From Flaviflexus sp. (GTDB lineage Bacteria; Actinomycetota; Actinomycetes; Actinomycetales; Actinomycetaceae): a DNA stretch of 59,432 nucleotides. Under the pieces are notes generated by a model that searched no databases, was not told the DNA's origin, and worked only from the letters and a program-made list of their open reading frames with translations. The DNA lies in the NCBI GenBank assembly GCA_030537635.1, contig JAUNVM010000010.1, positions 10,932 through 70,363 on the forward strand, in the 5' to 3' direction. Positions 44,335-52,251 of this stretch are shown piece by piece (position 1 is the first letter of the stretch; every line of letters begins with the position of its first letter). Position numbers and translations under genes: made by a program.

Positions 44335-44582
44335 CCGACCGCCGCAAGGTCGTCAACCGACTCAAGCGCGCCCGCGGCCAGCTCGATGCGGTCATCACCG
44401 CCATCGAGAACGACAAGCCGTGCCGCGACATTGTCACCCAGCTGTCCGCCGTGTCCTCCGCCCTTGACCGGGCCGGCTTCGCCATCGTCTCCTCCGCCCT
44501 CAAGGGCTGCCTGGCGGACGATGCGAACCGCGAGGACATCACGGTCGAGGAGCTGGAAAAGCTCTTCCTTACCCTCGCCTAA
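44331..44582 (+). CDS. cstR: CsoR family repressor, CstR (persulfide-sensing) type
   Basis: An all-helical tetrameric repressor of 83 residues (former DUF156). Two cysteines, Cys31 (DKPCRDIVTQL) and Cys60 (LKGCLAD), fall at the same numbers as in Staphylococcus CstR. The Cu-binding His four residues before the second Cys in CsoR is Ala56 here, so it should sense persulfide, not copper. The ATG overlaps the reductase stop by 4 bp (ATGA). It should bind the palindrome at 42630-42645 and release it when the two cysteines are linked by polysulfide. Confidence 0.9.
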   Translation: MTDRRKVVNRLKRARGQLDAVITAIENDKPCRDIVTQLSAVSSALDRAGFAIVSSALKGCLADDANREDITVEELEKLFLTLA

Positions 44583-44631
44583 ACACCGACCACCGACAAG
44601 ACCCCCACAACCTCTATTTCAAGGAGACACC

Positions 44632-44790
44632 ATGTGCCGACTGACCACCTGCCGCAAGTGCGGACTGAAGACCTGGACCGGCTGCGGACAGCATGCCGAG
44701 CAGGTGATGCGCCCCGTGCCCATCTCTCAACGCTGCAAGGGCCACGACGACGAGCCCGGCTTCTTCGCGCGCCTGTTCGGCCGTAGCTAA
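44632..44790 (+). CDS. Small Cys-rich protein of the persulfide operon
   Basis: A 52-residue protein, MCRLTTCRKCGLKTWTGCGQ..., with five Cys (2, 7, 10, 18, 35) and His21. The CxxC-x7-C-x2-H order suggests a Zn or sulfur-binding knuckle. The C-terminus GFFARLFGRS is basic and hydrophobic, perhaps a membrane or protein contact. AAGGAG precedes the ATG at perfect spacing and a strong terminator follows, so the gene is real. I recall similar short Cys-rich proteins in many actinobacteria without a function. Its place with CoADR-RHD and CstR suggests a role in sulfur carriage or persulfide buffering; that is inference. Confidence 0.82.
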   Translation: MCRLTTCRKCGLKTWTGCGQHAEQVMRPVPISQRCKGHDDEPGFFARLFGRS

Positions 44791-44805
44791 CCCCTCCCGA
44801 CACCG

Positions 44806-44839
44806 CTGGCCTGCACGGATCCGTGCAGGCCAGTTTTTT
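44806..44839 (+). terminator. Terminator of the persulfide operon
   Basis: CTGGCCTGCACGGA is followed by its exact reverse complement and six T (44834-44839): a strong intrinsic terminator 16 bp after the small Cys-rich gene. Confidence 0.92.
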
Positions 44840-44990
44840 CTCTCCGGACCGTGTCCCGCGATTGGCAGTGCCGCGACGCGGGTCAACCGCCCAGGGAATC
44901 TTCAGGAGTTTATGAGCATTGCGGCTTAGCGTGGGCTTATGCCGGGATGCCGGCGTGGGTGCACGATAACCAGAACACATAATGCGCCAA

Positions 44991-45019
44991 TGAGGCCCCG
45001 GAGGAATTCCGGGGCCTCA
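44991..45019. terminator. Second hairpin, before the monooxygenase 3' end
   Basis: TGAGGCCCCGGA, 5-nt loop, TCCGGGGCCTCA. It lies between convergent genes and is followed on the plus strand by GCCTTTTC. It may back up the first terminator or close the minus-strand transcript. Confidence 0.6.
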
Positions 45020-45067
45020 GCCTTTTCTCCGCTGAGCGGTGCGCTCCAAAAAGGCGGCGTAGCGACT

Positions 45068-46960
45068 CTAGGCGTCCTTGAGGAAGCCGGCGAAGTACTC
45101 GCCCAACTCCGCGGTGTCGTCGAAGGAGAGAATGTGGGAGACGTACATGTCGGGCCGGACAACGATGACGGCGCCACCCTTGTCAATCCCCCTCATCTCG
45201 AAGATGTCGCCGGCAAAGCCCTGGATCGGGTCATCGACGTCGGTGGCGAACACCTTGTTGAGGTCGATGAGGCCAAGGGGTCCGGAGGCCGGGCGGAAGA
45301 TCTTCGGGGCCTTCGTGACGTCGCAGTCGCGGTGGGCCATCGGGTAGATGACCTTGATGTCGAAGATCGAGTCGATGTCCGCATCCTTCGGGGTGTGCCG
45401 GTTGACCGGGGAGTCCGGCGAGGTGGCCATCCACTCCGCCCACTCATCGAGCTTCGGGCACGAACCCTGCTCGCCGTCAGCGAAGGCGTAGATCCGGAAG
45501 CGACCATCGGCCTTGTGCAGATGGCCAAGGTGCTGGGCGGTGGCATCGCAGACCCGCACGACGGGGGCGGACTTGAAGCGCTTGCCGAGCGGCACCCTGG
45601 TGGCGAGGTCCTGCTTGCCCTGCCCAATGAGGAGGGAGGGCGGGTACTCGGTCATGAAGCCGGCCGGGAATTCCGCGGTCTTCACGTAGAAGTCCTCGAT
45701 GGCCTCGGCATCCTCACCCGGCGAGGCCGCCATGCGCCTGGCCCAGTCGGAGTCGAAGTCGATGAGATCCTGGGCGATGACCTGGCGTTCGGCCGAATAG
45801 GTGGCGAGCAGGGAGGGATCGGACCGGCCCGAGAGCACGTAGCCGAGCTTCCAGGCGAGGTTGAAGCCGTCCTGCATGGACACGTTCATGCCCTGGCCGG
45901 CCTTGGCCGAGTGGGTGTGGCAGGCATCCCCGGCAATGAAGACGTGCGGCTGCTTCGTTCCGGCCTCCTCGACGAGGACGTCATCGAAGCGGTCGGTCAC
46001 CCGGTGCCCCACCTCGTAGACGGACCACCAGGCCACCTCCTTGACATCAATCGAATAGGGGTGGAGGATCTCATTGCACTTCTTGATGATCTCCTCCAGC
46101 GGGGTCTTGCGCACCTGTCCGTTATCGTCCTCGGGAACCTCGCCCAGGTCGACGTAGGAGCGGAACAGGTAGCCACCTTCGCGGGGAATGTGGAGGATCG
46201 CGCCGGCCTTGGAGTGGATGATGCACTTGGTGCGAATGTCGGGGAAGTCGGTGTTGACGAGGATGTCCATGACGCCCCAGGCGTGGTAGGAGGGCTTGCC
46301 AATGTGCTCGGCCCCGATATCCTGGCGAACCTTCGAGTGGGCGCCGTCCGCGCCGAGAACGTACTTGGCGTAGATGGTGCGCTCGGTCCCCTCCTGCTCC
46401 CCGGCGGTGCCCCGAATCTTCACCTCGACGGGGTATTCTCCCTCGCCGACGGTGAGCTCGAGGAATTCCCAGCCCCAGAAGGGGGCGGTCCGGGAGGGCG
46501 AATTCGCCATGAACTCGCGCAGGCAGTCGAGCACCCGGGCCTGGTTGACGATGAGGTGGGGAAATTCGGAGATGCCGGTGGGATCATCATCGGTGATCGA
46601 GGCTCGGATGATGTTCTCGGGATTGTCCGGATCAGGCTTCCAGAACCGGGTCTCCGTGATCCGGTAGGCCTCCTCGGTGATCTTCTTCGCGAAGTCGAAG
46701 GCCTCGAAGGTCTCCACCGAGCGTGCCTGCACACCGTCGGCATGACCGATCTTCAGTCGACCATCGCGGCGCTCGATCACGGCGGTGGTCGCGGAGGGGA
46801 ACATGGCGAGCTGGGCGGCGGTCATCATGCCGGCCGGACCGGAGCCGACGATGAGAACGTCGACCTTCTCGGGAAGCTCCTTCGGCGGGTTGAGACCGAC
46901 TCCGTCGGCGGGCAAGACCCGCGGGTCTTCAGACACGTATCCGTGGTGATGGAACTGCAC
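45068..46960 (-). CDS. FAD-dependent aromatic monooxygenase (phenol 2-monooxygenase / 3-hydroxybenzoate 4-monooxygenase type)
   Basis: A 630-residue class A flavin hydroxylase. FAD-binding motif VDVLIVGSGPAGMMTA (about 33-48), the NAD(P)H/FAD DG motif LGADGAHSKVR, and the second FAD motif FIAGDACHTHSAKAGQGMN are all present. The C-terminal 180 residues form the thioredoxin-like dimerisation domain found in phenol hydroxylase and MobA. It starts at GTG 46960 behind GAGGAG. No ring-cleavage gene is adjacent, so the substrate is undetermined; a phenol, hydroxybenzoate or resorcinol derivative is likely. A palindromic operator candidate lies 24 bp upstream. Confidence 0.88.
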   Translation of the reverse strand: MQFHHHGYVSEDPRVLPADGVGLNPPKELPEKVDVLIVGSGPAGMMTAAQLAMFPSATTAVIERRDGRLKIGHADGVQARSVETFEAFDFAKKITEEAYRITETRFWKPDPDNPENIIRASITDDDPTGISEFPHLIVNQARVLDCLREFMANSPSRTAPFWGWEFLELTVGEGEYPVEVKIRGTAGEQEGTERTIYAKYVLGADGAHSKVRQDIGAEHIGKPSYHAWGVMDILVNTDFPDIRTKCIIHSKAGAILHIPREGGYLFRSYVDLGEVPEDDNGQVRKTPLEEIIKKCNEILHPYSIDVKEVAWWSVYEVGHRVTDRFDDVLVEEAGTKQPHVFIAGDACHTHSAKAGQGMNVSMQDGFNLAWKLGYVLSGRSDPSLLATYSAERQVIAQDLIDFDSDWARRMAASPGEDAEAIEDFYVKTAEFPAGFMTEYPPSLLIGQGKQDLATRVPLGKRFKSAPVVRVCDATAQHLGHLHKADGRFRIYAFADGEQGSCPKLDEWAEWMATSPDSPVNRHTPKDADIDSIFDIKVIYPMAHRDCDVTKAPKIFRPASGPLGLIDLNKVFATDVDDPIQGFAGDIFEMRGIDKGGAVIVVRPDMYVSHILSFDDTAELGEYFAGFLKDA

Positions 46961-46983
46961 GGCTACTCCTCACGTCGCTGTGG

Positions 46984-47005
46984 TTGTATACGATAATAGA
47001 TACAA
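46984..47005 (-). promoter_or_regulatory. Inverted repeat TTGTAT-N10-ATACAA before the monooxygenase gene
   Basis: Perfect 6-bp arms in an AT-rich patch unlike its surroundings. Minus-strand TATTAT or TATACA could be the -10, so a bound regulator (GntR- or MarR-type half-sites look similar) would cover the promoter. The regulator gene is not adjacent. Confidence 0.5.
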
Positions 47006-47151
47006 TATCGGCCGCGCTCCCGCAAGCGGTTTCGGAAAAGCCGCCCCTTACTGCCCGCTTCCGGGTGACATTTACCCCGGCGCACGCCACGGATGAAGAC
47101 ATTGGCGGTCTCTGGTGGCAAGCTAAGAGAGCCTAGTGAAAGAGGAGTATC

Positions 47152-48348
47152 ATGTCGATCTTTTGCCGCCGGCCGGCACCCCCGCAGCCGCCTCAACCAC
47201 CGGCGAACCCAACCCCGCCTCCATCGTCCCGATCCGCCTCATTCGAGGCGGGCGTACCCCGCCCGCTCGTGAAGTTCGGCCTCGGAGCCTGGTACACGAT
47301 CGGCATTCTCCTCATCATTGCCGCCATCGTCCTTGCCACGGCAAAGATCGTCATGGTCTTCGTTGCGGTCTTCCTCGCCTTTGTCGTCACCGCCGTCCTC
47401 CATCCCGGGGTCGATAAGCTCGACGAGTACATGCCCCGGCCGCTGGCCACCGGCCTGTCTCTCGTCGGCCTCATCGGCGTCTTTGGCGCCATGGTCTACT
47501 ACGTCGTCATGTCGGTCTCGAGCGAATGGGATGATCTCGCCGACAGCTTCTCCTCCGGCATCGACACCATCATCAGCTTCCTTGAGGACGGGCCCCTGCC
47601 CTGGACGCTCACCCATGAGCAGATCACCAACGGCATTTCCGAGCTGGCCGACAAGGGCACCAACTACGTGCGGCAAAACGCCGGGGATCTCGCCGGCCAG
47701 GTCATGGCAAATGCCTCGACCTTCGCCCTCATCATGACGATCCTCGCCCTGTCCTTCTTCGCCACCATCTTCTTCCTCTCCTCGGGCCGGGAGATGTGGC
47801 TGTGGTTCTTGAACCTCGTTCCCGGCCAGAACCGACTCACCACCCACAAGGCCGCCGTGGCCGGCTGGACCACCTTCTCCGGCTACGCTCGCGGTACCGT
47901 CATCGTGGCCCTGGCCGACGGGGCCATGGCCTTTGTGCTCCTCCTTATTCTTGGGGTTCCGTTGGCCGCCCCGCTCGCCGTCCTTGTCTTCATCGGTGCC
48001 TTCATTCCGCTCATCGGTGCGCCCGCCGCGATGATCGTCGCCACCATCGTCGCCCTGGCCGCCAACGGCCCGGTCAACGCCCTGTTCGTTCTCCTTGGCA
48101 TCGCCCTCATCGGCCAGTTCGAGGGCCACGTCCTCCAGCCGCTCGTCATGGGCAAGCAGGTCTCCCTCCACCCGGTGGTGGTCGCCCTTGCGGTCGCCTC
48201 CGGAACCTTCGTGGCCGGCCTGCTCGGCGCGGTGATCGCCACCCCCATCGTCGCCGTGGCCTGGGCCGTCTACAAGGTGCTGTCCAATCCGGATGAGCCG
48301 TTGGACAAGCTCCCCGAGGTCGACGCCGAGGCGCTCATCGACGCCTAA
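47152..48348 (+). CDS. AI-2E family membrane transporter
   Basis: A 398-residue member of the AI-2E (YdiK/TqsA/PerM) family, with a Pro-rich cytoplasmic lead of about 35 residues and seven or eight helices in the order 3 + long amphipathic segment + 4-5. The pore-region motif FIPLIGAPAAMI and the terminal EGHVLQPLVMGKQVSLHPVVV are diagnostic. ATG 47152 follows GAGGAG. Members export autoinducer-2, indole-type compounds or act as Na+/H+ antiporters, so no substrate is assigned. Confidence 0.92.
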   Translation: MSIFCRRPAPPQPPQPPANPTPPPSSRSASFEAGVPRPLVKFGLGAWYTIGILLIIAAIVLATAKIVMVFVAVFLAFVVTAVLHPGVDKLDEYMPRPLATGLSLVGLIGVFGAMVYYVVMSVSSEWDDLADSFSSGIDTIISFLEDGPLPWTLTHEQITNGISELADKGTNYVRQNAGDLAGQVMANASTFALIMTILALSFFATIFFLSSGREMWLWFLNLVPGQNRLTTHKAAVAGWTTFSGYARGTVIVALADGAMAFVLLLILGVPLAAPLAVLVFIGAFIPLIGAPAAMIVATIVALAANGPVNALFVLLGIALIGQFEGHVLQPLVMGKQVSLHPVVVALAVASGTFVAGLLGAVIATPIVAVAWAVYKVLSNPDEPLDKLPEVDAEALIDA

Positions 48349-48361
48349 CAGTGGCCTCAGC

Positions 48362-48400
48362 GGGCCCGGTTGTCCACGTCGTGGACGGCCGGGCCCCTTT
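48362..48400 (+). terminator. Terminator after the AI-2E gene
   Basis: GGGCCCGG and GTCCAC pair with GTGGAC and CCGGGCCC in a long stem, followed by CCTTTCTT. It lies 14 bp after the stop. Confidence 0.82.
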
Positions 48401-48641
48401 CTTATCTGCGCCCCACCCGCCGTGCCCCGCGCTTGTTCGGTTCCAGCGCTCAGCATCCTCGCCGACCGCCCACCGGTCCCCGACCTACCCGCCCGCCCGT
48501 GGCGCCCGCCAGGGGCGGCACCTTTCCCGCGTCACCTCGCGGTTCTCTCCATCCTCACCACCGCGCGCCCGCCCTCATCCCCACCTTCTGGCAATGTCCC
48601 TGGTGAGGGCTTTGCGGGGCACCGCGGGGCGAGAAAAAGCT

Positions 48642-48655
48642 ACCGACCGGTCAGT
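48642..48655. promoter_or_regulatory. Palindrome ACCGACCGGTCAGT upstream of cstA
   Basis: Symmetric at 12 of 14 positions, the form commonly bound by TetR-family repressors. It sits between two direct copies of GAGAAAAAG, about 100 bp before the cstA start. Target of an unknown regulator. Confidence 0.4.
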
Positions 48656-48758
48656 GAGAAAAAGACAACCCTCATTGAGAGAGCGCTCACCTAGTGACGT
48701 TTTGGCTCACACCCGGTATGGTGACCGATAATCCATCACCACAATCTGGGAAGGCGCT

Positions 48759-50453
48759 ATGAACGCACTTTGGTTGACCGTGCTCGGCGTGGCCATGCTG
48801 CTCGCCGGCTATTTCCTCTACTCGAAGTACCTCTCAACGAAGATCTACCGGCTCGAGGGATCCTTTGTGACCCCGGCCCACGAGCTCGAGGACGGGGTGG
48901 ACTTCGTGCCCACCAAGCCGCTCGTGCTGTGGGGACACCACTTCACCTCGGTGGCTGGCGCGGCCCCCATCGTCGGCCCCGCCATCGCCGTCATCTGGGG
49001 CTGGCTGCCGGCCTTCCTCTGGGTCACTCTGGGAACCGTGTTCTTTGCCGGTATGCATGACATGGGGGCGCTGTGGGCCTCGGCGCGGCACAAGGGCAAG
49101 TCAATTGGCGCACTGTCCGATCGCTACATCGGCTCCAAGGGTCGGGCCCTCTTCCTCATCGTCATCTTCCTCCTGCTCCTCATGGTGAACGCGGCCTTCG
49201 CCGTCGTCATCTCTAATCTCCTCGTCTCCACCCCCTCGTCCGTTATCCCCACCTGGGGCGCCCTCATTGTCGCCGTGCTCGTCGGCCAGGCCATCTACCG
49301 CCTCAACTGGTCCCTGCCGGTGGTGTCGATCGTGGGCGTCGTTGCCCTGTACGCGCTCATCATCCTCGGGGATAAGGTGCCGGTGGCTCTTCCCGACTCG
49401 GTGCTCGGCATGAGCCCGAAGGCCTTCTGGGTGCTCCTCCTCTTCCTCTACGCGGGGGTTGCCTCCATGCTGCCCGTGTGGGTGCTGCTCCAGCCGCGCG
49501 ACTACATCAACGGCCTTCAGCTGTTCATCGGCCTCGGCCTGCTCTACGTCGCCGCCATCATCTCCGCCCCCGACATCGTCGCCCCGGCGATCAACCACCA
49601 TGTTCCCGAGGGCACCCCGTCGATTGTCCCGCTCCTCTTCGTCACCATTGCCTGCGGCGCCGTGTCCGGCTTCCACGGCATGGTGGCCTCGGGCACCTCG
49701 TCCAAGCAGCTCGACAAGGAAACCGATGCTCGGTTTGTCGGCTACTTTGGCGCGGTTGGCGAGGGCCTGCTCGCCCTCGGCGCCATCATCGCCACGACCG
49801 GTGGCTACAAGACGCTTTCCGACTGGGAGAATGTCTACGCGGCCTTCGGGGATGGCAACGTCGGCGCCTTCGTCGAGGGTGGCGGCGCGATCCTCGAGGG
49901 CTCCCTCCACATTCCGCACTCCCTGTCGGCCACCGTGCTGGCGACCATGGCGGTGCTGTTTGCGGCCACGACCATGGACACGGGCACCCGCCTGCAGCGC
50001 CTCGTCGTCCAGGAGATCGGCTCGCTCATGGGCGTGCGGGTGAAGATTCCGCTCGCTACCTTGATCGTGCTCGTCATCTGCCTCACCCTCGCCTTCTCCG
50101 CCGGCGCGGACGGCTCGGGCGGCATGGTCATCTGGCCGCTGTTTGGCACCACCAATCAGCTCATGGCCTCCCTCACCCTCGCCATTATCACCGTCATCTT
50201 GCTGCGCCTGCGCCGCAATGCGCTGCCGAGCCTCATTCCCTTCGCCCTCATCCTCGTCATGGCGCTGTACGCCCTGGTGATTCAGATGGGCACGTTCTAC
50301 CGCGACGGGAACTGGCTCCTCCTCATCATGGACATCGTCATCCTGATCTCCGCCCTCGTCGTGGCCGTCGAATCCGTGCGCGCCATGCTGGCGGCGAAGA
50401 ATCACCCGGGAGATGTTGATGAGGCCGCCGAGGCTCAGGCGGGCCGCCGGTGA
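48759..50453 (+). CDS. cstA: Carbon starvation protein CstA (pyruvate/peptide transporter family)
   Basis: A 564-residue membrane protein with about 15-16 helices. The N-terminal core (YSKYLSTKIYRLEG, FVPTKPLVLWGHHFTSVAGAAPIVGPAIA) is highly diagnostic of CstA/BtsT. In E. coli CstA and BtsT take up pyruvate, and in other bacteria CstA also affects peptide use. It is the short form without the long C-terminal part of E. coli CstA. The GTGA overlap with the next gene, in which a small CC-ending protein and an ArsA-type ATPase follow, suggests a joint system. Confidence 0.94.
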   Translation: MNALWLTVLGVAMLLAGYFLYSKYLSTKIYRLEGSFVTPAHELEDGVDFVPTKPLVLWGHHFTSVAGAAPIVGPAIAVIWGWLPAFLWVTLGTVFFAGMHDMGALWASARHKGKSIGALSDRYIGSKGRALFLIVIFLLLLMVNAAFAVVISNLLVSTPSSVIPTWGALIVAVLVGQAIYRLNWSLPVVSIVGVVALYALIILGDKVPVALPDSVLGMSPKAFWVLLLFLYAGVASMLPVWVLLQPRDYINGLQLFIGLGLLYVAAIISAPDIVAPAINHHVPEGTPSIVPLLFVTIACGAVSGFHGMVASGTSSKQLDKETDARFVGYFGAVGEGLLALGAIIATTGGYKTLSDWENVYAAFGDGNVGAFVEGGGAILEGSLHIPHSLSATVLATMAVLFAATTMDTGTRLQRLVVQEIGSLMGVRVKIPLATLIVLVICLTLAFSAGADGSGGMVIWPLFGTTNQLMASLTLAIITVILLRLRRNALPSLIPFALILVMALYALVIQMGTFYRDGNWLLLIMDIVILISALVVAVESVRAMLAAKNHPGDVDEAAEAQAGRR

Positions 50454-50701
50454 GCCGATGGAAGGCCTTCACCGAGGGCCTCGCCGAGTTCTATCACGCG
50501 CCCTACCGGCAGACCATGGCCAGGCAGGCGCGCGAGGAGGACGATCTGCTCACGCTCATCGTTCTCGGCGAGGCCCTTGGCCTTCCGCAACCCTTCGCCT
50601 ATGAGACCGTCGAGCTCTTCGCCGAGCTCGCGCCGCGCATGCACGCGTGGCATCTGCGCATGGGCATGGAGCGCTCCCCCCTCGCCCTGGGATGCTGCTG
50701 A
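50450..50701 (+). CDS. Small protein ending Cys-Cys-stop (cory-CC-star-like)
   Basis: An 83-residue soluble, helical and acidic protein. It starts at GTG 50450, overlaps the cstA stop by 4 bp, and ends LALGCC followed immediately by TGA. Two vicinal terminal cysteines and the FYHAPYRQTMARQAREEDDL segment agree with what I remember of the actinobacterial 'cory-CC-star' family; I could not verify this. It overlaps the ArsA-type ATPase by 1 nt (TGATG). The CC end could bind metal or the ATPase, as ArsA uses cysteines; that is inference. Confidence 0.82.
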   Translation: MSRWKAFTEGLAEFYHAPYRQTMARQAREEDDLLTLIVLGEALGLPQPFAYETVELFAELAPRMHAWHLRMGMERSPLALGCC

Positions 50702-51609
50702 TGGCACCCGACGTCTACTTCCTCTCCGGCAAGGGCGGGGTTGGCAAGACCACGCTGGCCTCCGCCCTTGCCGCCCGGCATGCGCGAGGTGGTGGGCGGG
50801 CCCTCGTTGTCTCCACCGATCCGGCGCACAATCTCGGCCACCTGTGGCACCGCCGCCTCGGCCCCGAGATCACCGAATTGGAGCGCGGCGTCTTCGGCCT
50901 GGAGCTCAGCGCCCCGCGCCTGGTCTCCCGGCACCTGGAGCGGGCCGGCACCGCCATGCGCTCCTATCTCGACGAAAGCTATGCCTCCCGGATCGACGAT
51001 TATCTCGACATCGTCTCCCACGCCCCGGGCACCGCCGAATCGGCTTTGTTGGAGGCGATTGCGGATCTCGTGGCCACCCGCGATGAGCTCCTCATCTTCG
51101 ACACTGCCCCCACCGGGCACACCCGCGCCCTCATGGAACTACCCGCCACGCTCGACCGCTACATGGAACTGCTCCTCGGCTCCGCGGCCAAGGCCGATCG
51201 CTTCTCCCGAGCTGCCGAGGGGCTGGGGGCGCAGCGGCGGGAGCGGCGCGGACTCACCGAGGCCCTCAGCCAGCGCCGCAAGCGCCTCAGCGCCCTCACC
51301 GAGGCCCTGCGCAACGGCCGGGCCGCCTTTATTCTTGCGCTCACCGCGGAGCGCATGCCCGTGCTGGAAACCATTGACTTTGCCCGAGACTTAACGCAGC
51401 TCGGCATTCCCGTCTCCCACCTCATTGCCAACCGGGTGCCTCGGGGTGCGGCTGGCGAGCGCGCTGCCGGACTGCTCGATGAGCTTCAGACCGCCACGGG
51501 CATGACCCCCACCGTTATTCCCGTCCTCGAGGGCGAGGCAGCAAGCCCCCAAGCCCTGCACGCCCTCGGCGATCTGCTCGACTCCGCCGGGCTGCCGCCG
51601 CTCGGTTAA
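50701..51609 (+). CDS. ArsA-type (ArsA/Get3 family) ATPase
   Basis: A single-domain SIMIBI ATPase of 302 residues. P-loop FLSGKGGVGKTT (Lys11 and Lys16), A-loop VVSTDPAHNL and switch DTAPTGHTRAL are the ArsA/Get3 signatures, distinct from MinD and ParA. No CxxC is present, so the Get3 Zn site is lacking. ATG 50701 is inside the stop codon of the CC-ending gene; in-frame ATGs upstream (50692) lack support. It may act with the CC protein on CstA. No arsB, arsC or arsR is near, so arsenite export is unlikely. Confidence 0.87.
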   Translation: MAPDVYFLSGKGGVGKTTLASALAARHARGGGRALVVSTDPAHNLGHLWHRRLGPEITELERGVFGLELSAPRLVSRHLERAGTAMRSYLDESYASRIDDYLDIVSHAPGTAESALLEAIADLVATRDELLIFDTAPTGHTRALMELPATLDRYMELLLGSAAKADRFSRAAEGLGAQRRERRGLTEALSQRRKRLSALTEALRNGRAAFILALTAERMPVLETIDFARDLTQLGIPVSHLIANRVPRGAAGERAAGLLDELQTATGMTPTVIPVLEGEAASPQALHALGDLLDSAGLPPLG

Positions 51610-51789
51610 CCTCATCCGCCCTGCCTCATCCCCTGGCGGGTGGTGGTGATGGCGGCGCCGCGCGGTCCGAACAATCGCGGTACAGTCCGATTCCCACCTA
51701 GTGGGGTTTTGCCCACGACCCTTGCACCGTTCCCCGTCGCAAGGCAACATATAAAGCGGTAACACCTATAAAAAGATTCGATCACTTTT

Positions 51790-51802
51790 TGGACTTGATC
51801 CA
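51790..51802 (+). promoter_or_regulatory. TGGACTTGATCCA, Fur-type operator candidate
   Basis: Short inverted repeat (TGGA/TCCA) 12 bp before the regulator start, in the AT-rich stretch preceding fur-katA. The flanking ACTTGATCCAG recalls FurA sites described before furA-katG in mycobacteria. Autoregulation is inferred. Confidence 0.4.
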
Positions 51803-51814
51803 GTGAATGGGGGT

Positions 51815-52240
51815 ATGATGGCGACGATGCAGGACAATGAGCAGACACTGCGCGAGGCGGGACTGCGGGTGACGAGCCCGCGGCTAGCCACGCTTGCCGC
51901 AGTCATGGAACACCCGCACGCCGACGCGGAGGTTATCGCCTCGGCGGTGCGTGAGCGCCTAGGCTCGGTATCGAAGCAGGCCGTCTACGACGTTCTCTAT
52001 GCCCTCACCGACGCTGGGCTCGTTCGCCGCATGATGACCGATGATCGACGCAATCGCTTCGAGATTCAGCGGCACGACAACCACCATCACGTCATGTGTC
52101 GCAAGTGCGGAATGATCGAGGATATCCCCTGCCCGACGGAGTCTGTCCCCTGCCTGCAGCCCACGGACGCATCCGGCTTTGTTATCGACGAGGCGGATGT
52201 TGTCTACCGCGGACTGTGTCCGCGGTGCCGCAACGAATAA
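51815..52240 (+). CDS. Fur family regulator, peroxide-type (FurA/CatR-like)
   Basis: A metal-dependent repressor of 141 residues. Winged helix ([34 protein letters not shown]), the metal-binding [13 protein letters not shown] and a C-terminal CPRC pair, together giving a structural Zn site of two CxxC. It lies 11 bp before the catalase gene, the standard place for a PerR/CatR/FurA-type peroxide sensor. The start is uncertain: ATG 51815, 51818 or 51827 all follow the GGGGGT at 51809-51814. Confidence 0.91.
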   Translation: MMATMQDNEQTLREAGLRVTSPRLATLAAVMEHPHADAEVIASAVRERLGSVSKQAVYDVLYALTDAGLVRRMMTDDRRNRFEIQRHDNHHHVMCRKCGMIEDIPCPTESVPCLQPTDASGFVIDEADVVYRGLCPRCRNE

Positions 52241-52251
52241 AAAGGACAGAT

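Larger units (their letters stand above)
48349..48758. promoter_or_regulatory. Intergenic region between AI-2E gene and cstA
   Basis: About 410 bp without a gene. It holds a terminator at its left end, GAGAAAAAG direct repeats (48631-48639, 48656-48664) around a palindrome, a GATAAT -10 candidate (about 48727) and a GAAGG ribosome binding site before cstA. The middle (48410-48600) shows nothing I can name. Confidence 0.5.

Noticed and set aside
44331..44582. Copper-sensing CsoR
   Set aside because: The His ligand is replaced by Ala56 and no copper ATPase or chaperone is adjacent; CstR-type persulfide sensing fits better.
44939..46996. Plus-strand open frame of about 685 codons opposite the aromatic monooxygenase
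   Set aside because: It is the antisense of a well-recognised flavoprotein; long antisense frames arise from high-GC codon use. No family motif or ribosome binding site.
50701..51609. Arsenite efflux ATPase (ArsA proper)
   Set aside because: Single-domain protein without arsenite-binding Cys set and without arsB, arsD or arsR neighbours.
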